7,395 nt of DNA from Chitinophagaceae bacterium (GTDB lineage Bacteria > Bacteroidota > Bacteroidia > Chitinophagales > Chitinophagaceae). Below are positions 6,710 through 7,395 of this stretch, in pieces. The stretch lies in assembly GCA_947463755.1 (NCBI GenBank), contig CANHUK010000068.1, positions 1 through 7,395 on the forward strand, given 5' to 3'. A model generated the notes under the pieces. It was not told the DNA's origin. It saw only the letters and a program-made list of their open reading frames with translations, and searched no databases. The position numbers and the translations under genes are program-made. Within the stretch, counting starts at the first letter, position 1. Each line of letters starts with the position of its first letter.

Positions 6710-7395
6710 TCAGTTCGAAAAGAGTTGAAATTCCCTGATGCCGGGCATGCCCTCTGCACCGCGGATGACCAGCCGGAACTTACGGGCGGTGACAGGATCG
6801 ATACGCTGCGCCCAATCACCCATCCTGGTACCACCGGCGATCGGCGTCCACTCAGTCCCCTGCAGTGCCTGGACTTCAAAACCTGCGATCGTGGAATTGA
6901 AAAAGGTATGCTCCATAATGCGTATACGCCCTACCGGAACATCGCGACCAAGATCAACCTCCAGCCAGGCAGCATCATGATACAGGGATGTGACCTCCCG
7001 GTTGCGATAATTTATATTCATTCCATAATAGGCATGCCAATCAATATCCGTCCGGCGCCCCGGCTTCCAGTGCGTGCCCGGATTGTCATCAACTGCGGCC
7101 ACAGGATCGTGCAGCATCTGTGCCACCGAACTCGAAGCCGTGACCTTTGCACGATAGGCAAGAGACCCGGATGTGGATGGCGGCGGTACAGAGACTGACT
7201 GACGACCAACCCCTTCAATATTCAACACACAGGTGATGATCTCATCTCCGACTTGTGATGCATCCGGTCGAATGATGAGGGCTGTATCACTGTTCACGTA
7301 AGACAGCACCTTACCATCGTGACTCGTCACGGAACGGATCCTGCCTTTCACCGGCGGAAGGATGATGGCTTCACGTTTCTTTCCCCAGAAATGAA
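6710..7395 (-). CDS. Partial gene: C-terminal region of probable glycoside hydrolase with F5/8 type C (discoidin) domain
   Basis: The open frame runs off the right edge, so only the last 227 residues are visible; a GTG at 7349-7351 lies in frame but coding continues upstream of it (HFWGKKREAIILPPVKGRIR). Numbering from the edge, residues 9-60 look like the small C-terminal beta-sandwich that follows many glycosidase barrels (LPPVKGRIRSVTSHDGKVLS, then ALIIRP and VLNIEG); the pattern recalls alpha-L-fucosidases of family GH29, but no catalytic residues are in view. A Pro/Ser linker follows at 62-77 (SVSVPPPSTSGS). Residues 79-225 are a discoidin domain: KVTASSS, AVDDNPGTHW, WLEVDLGRDVPVGRIRIMEH, EVQALQGTEWTPIAGG, and the closing ARKFRLVI and IREFQLF. 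The loop between THW and WLEVDLG is longer than usual. Such domains usually bind sugars. It is the upstream partner of the 808-residue secreted-protein gene. The discoidin call is firm; the GH29 call is tentative (about 0.35). Confidence 0.8.
   Translation of the reverse strand, partial: HFWGKKREAIILPPVKGRIRSVTSHDGKVLSYVNSDTALIIRPDASQVGDEIITCVLNIEGVGRQSVSVPPPSTSGSLAYRAKVTASSSVAQMLHDPVAAVDDNPGTHWKPGRRTDIDWHAYYGMNINYRNREVTSLYHDAAWLEVDLGRDVPVGRIRIMEHTFFNSTIAGFEVQALQGTEWTPIAGGTRMGDWAQRIDPVTARKFRLVIRGAEGMPGIREFQLFSN

Noticed and set aside
6725..7198. 157-codon plus-strand open frame opposite the discoidin region
   Set aside because: The discoidin domain on the other strand is clear; this frame shows no protein-like motifs.
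7349..7351. GTG as the start codon of the discoidin-domain gene
   Set aside because: The frame stays open to the window edge with sensible protein sequence and there is no signal peptide after the GTG, so it is an internal Val codon.

Overview
The window looks like part of a carbohydrate-utilisation (PUL-type) locus from the phylum Bacteroidota. The evidence is a full-length SusC/RagA-type TonB-linked outer-membrane protein, an AraC regulator with the usual Bacteroidota wording, secreted proteins with Lipo-/Sec-style leaders, start codons preceded by A-rich rather than Shine-Dalgarno sequence, and an AT-rich intergenic region between moderately GC-rich genes. A free-living, glycan-degrading member of the Chitinophagales or Sphingobacteriales fits the style, but the genus cannot be read from this sequence.

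Layout, left to right. Positions 19-3033 (minus) encode a complete SusC-like glycan importer, transcribed leftward out of the window; a SusD partner would be expected just past the left edge. Positions 3034-3389 are a 356-bp divergent intergenic region with several dyads and repeats and no clear consensus promoter. Positions 3390-4262 (plus) encode an AraC-family regulator with an N-terminal cupin-like sensor. Positions 4268-6694 (minus) encode an 808-residue secreted protein of unrecognised family, probably beta-propeller-like and carrying two copies of a 78-residue module. Positions 6710-7395 (minus) hold the C-terminal part of a larger protein whose visible region is a short beta-sandwich tail followed by an F5/8 type C (discoidin) domain; the best guess is a glycoside hydrolase, possibly GH29-like.

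How they may work together (inference): the two rightmost genes are 15 bp apart on the same strand and probably form one leftward operon for extracellular or periplasmic glycan processing. The SusC-like protein would import the released oligosaccharide. The AraC protein, divergent from susC and convergent (5 bp gap) with the enzyme operon, is the natural candidate local regulator through its sensor domain. The most interesting unexplained items are the 808-residue duplicated protein and the repeats in the divergent regulatory region. No RNA genes, CRISPR arrays, insertion sequences or rho-independent terminators were found.
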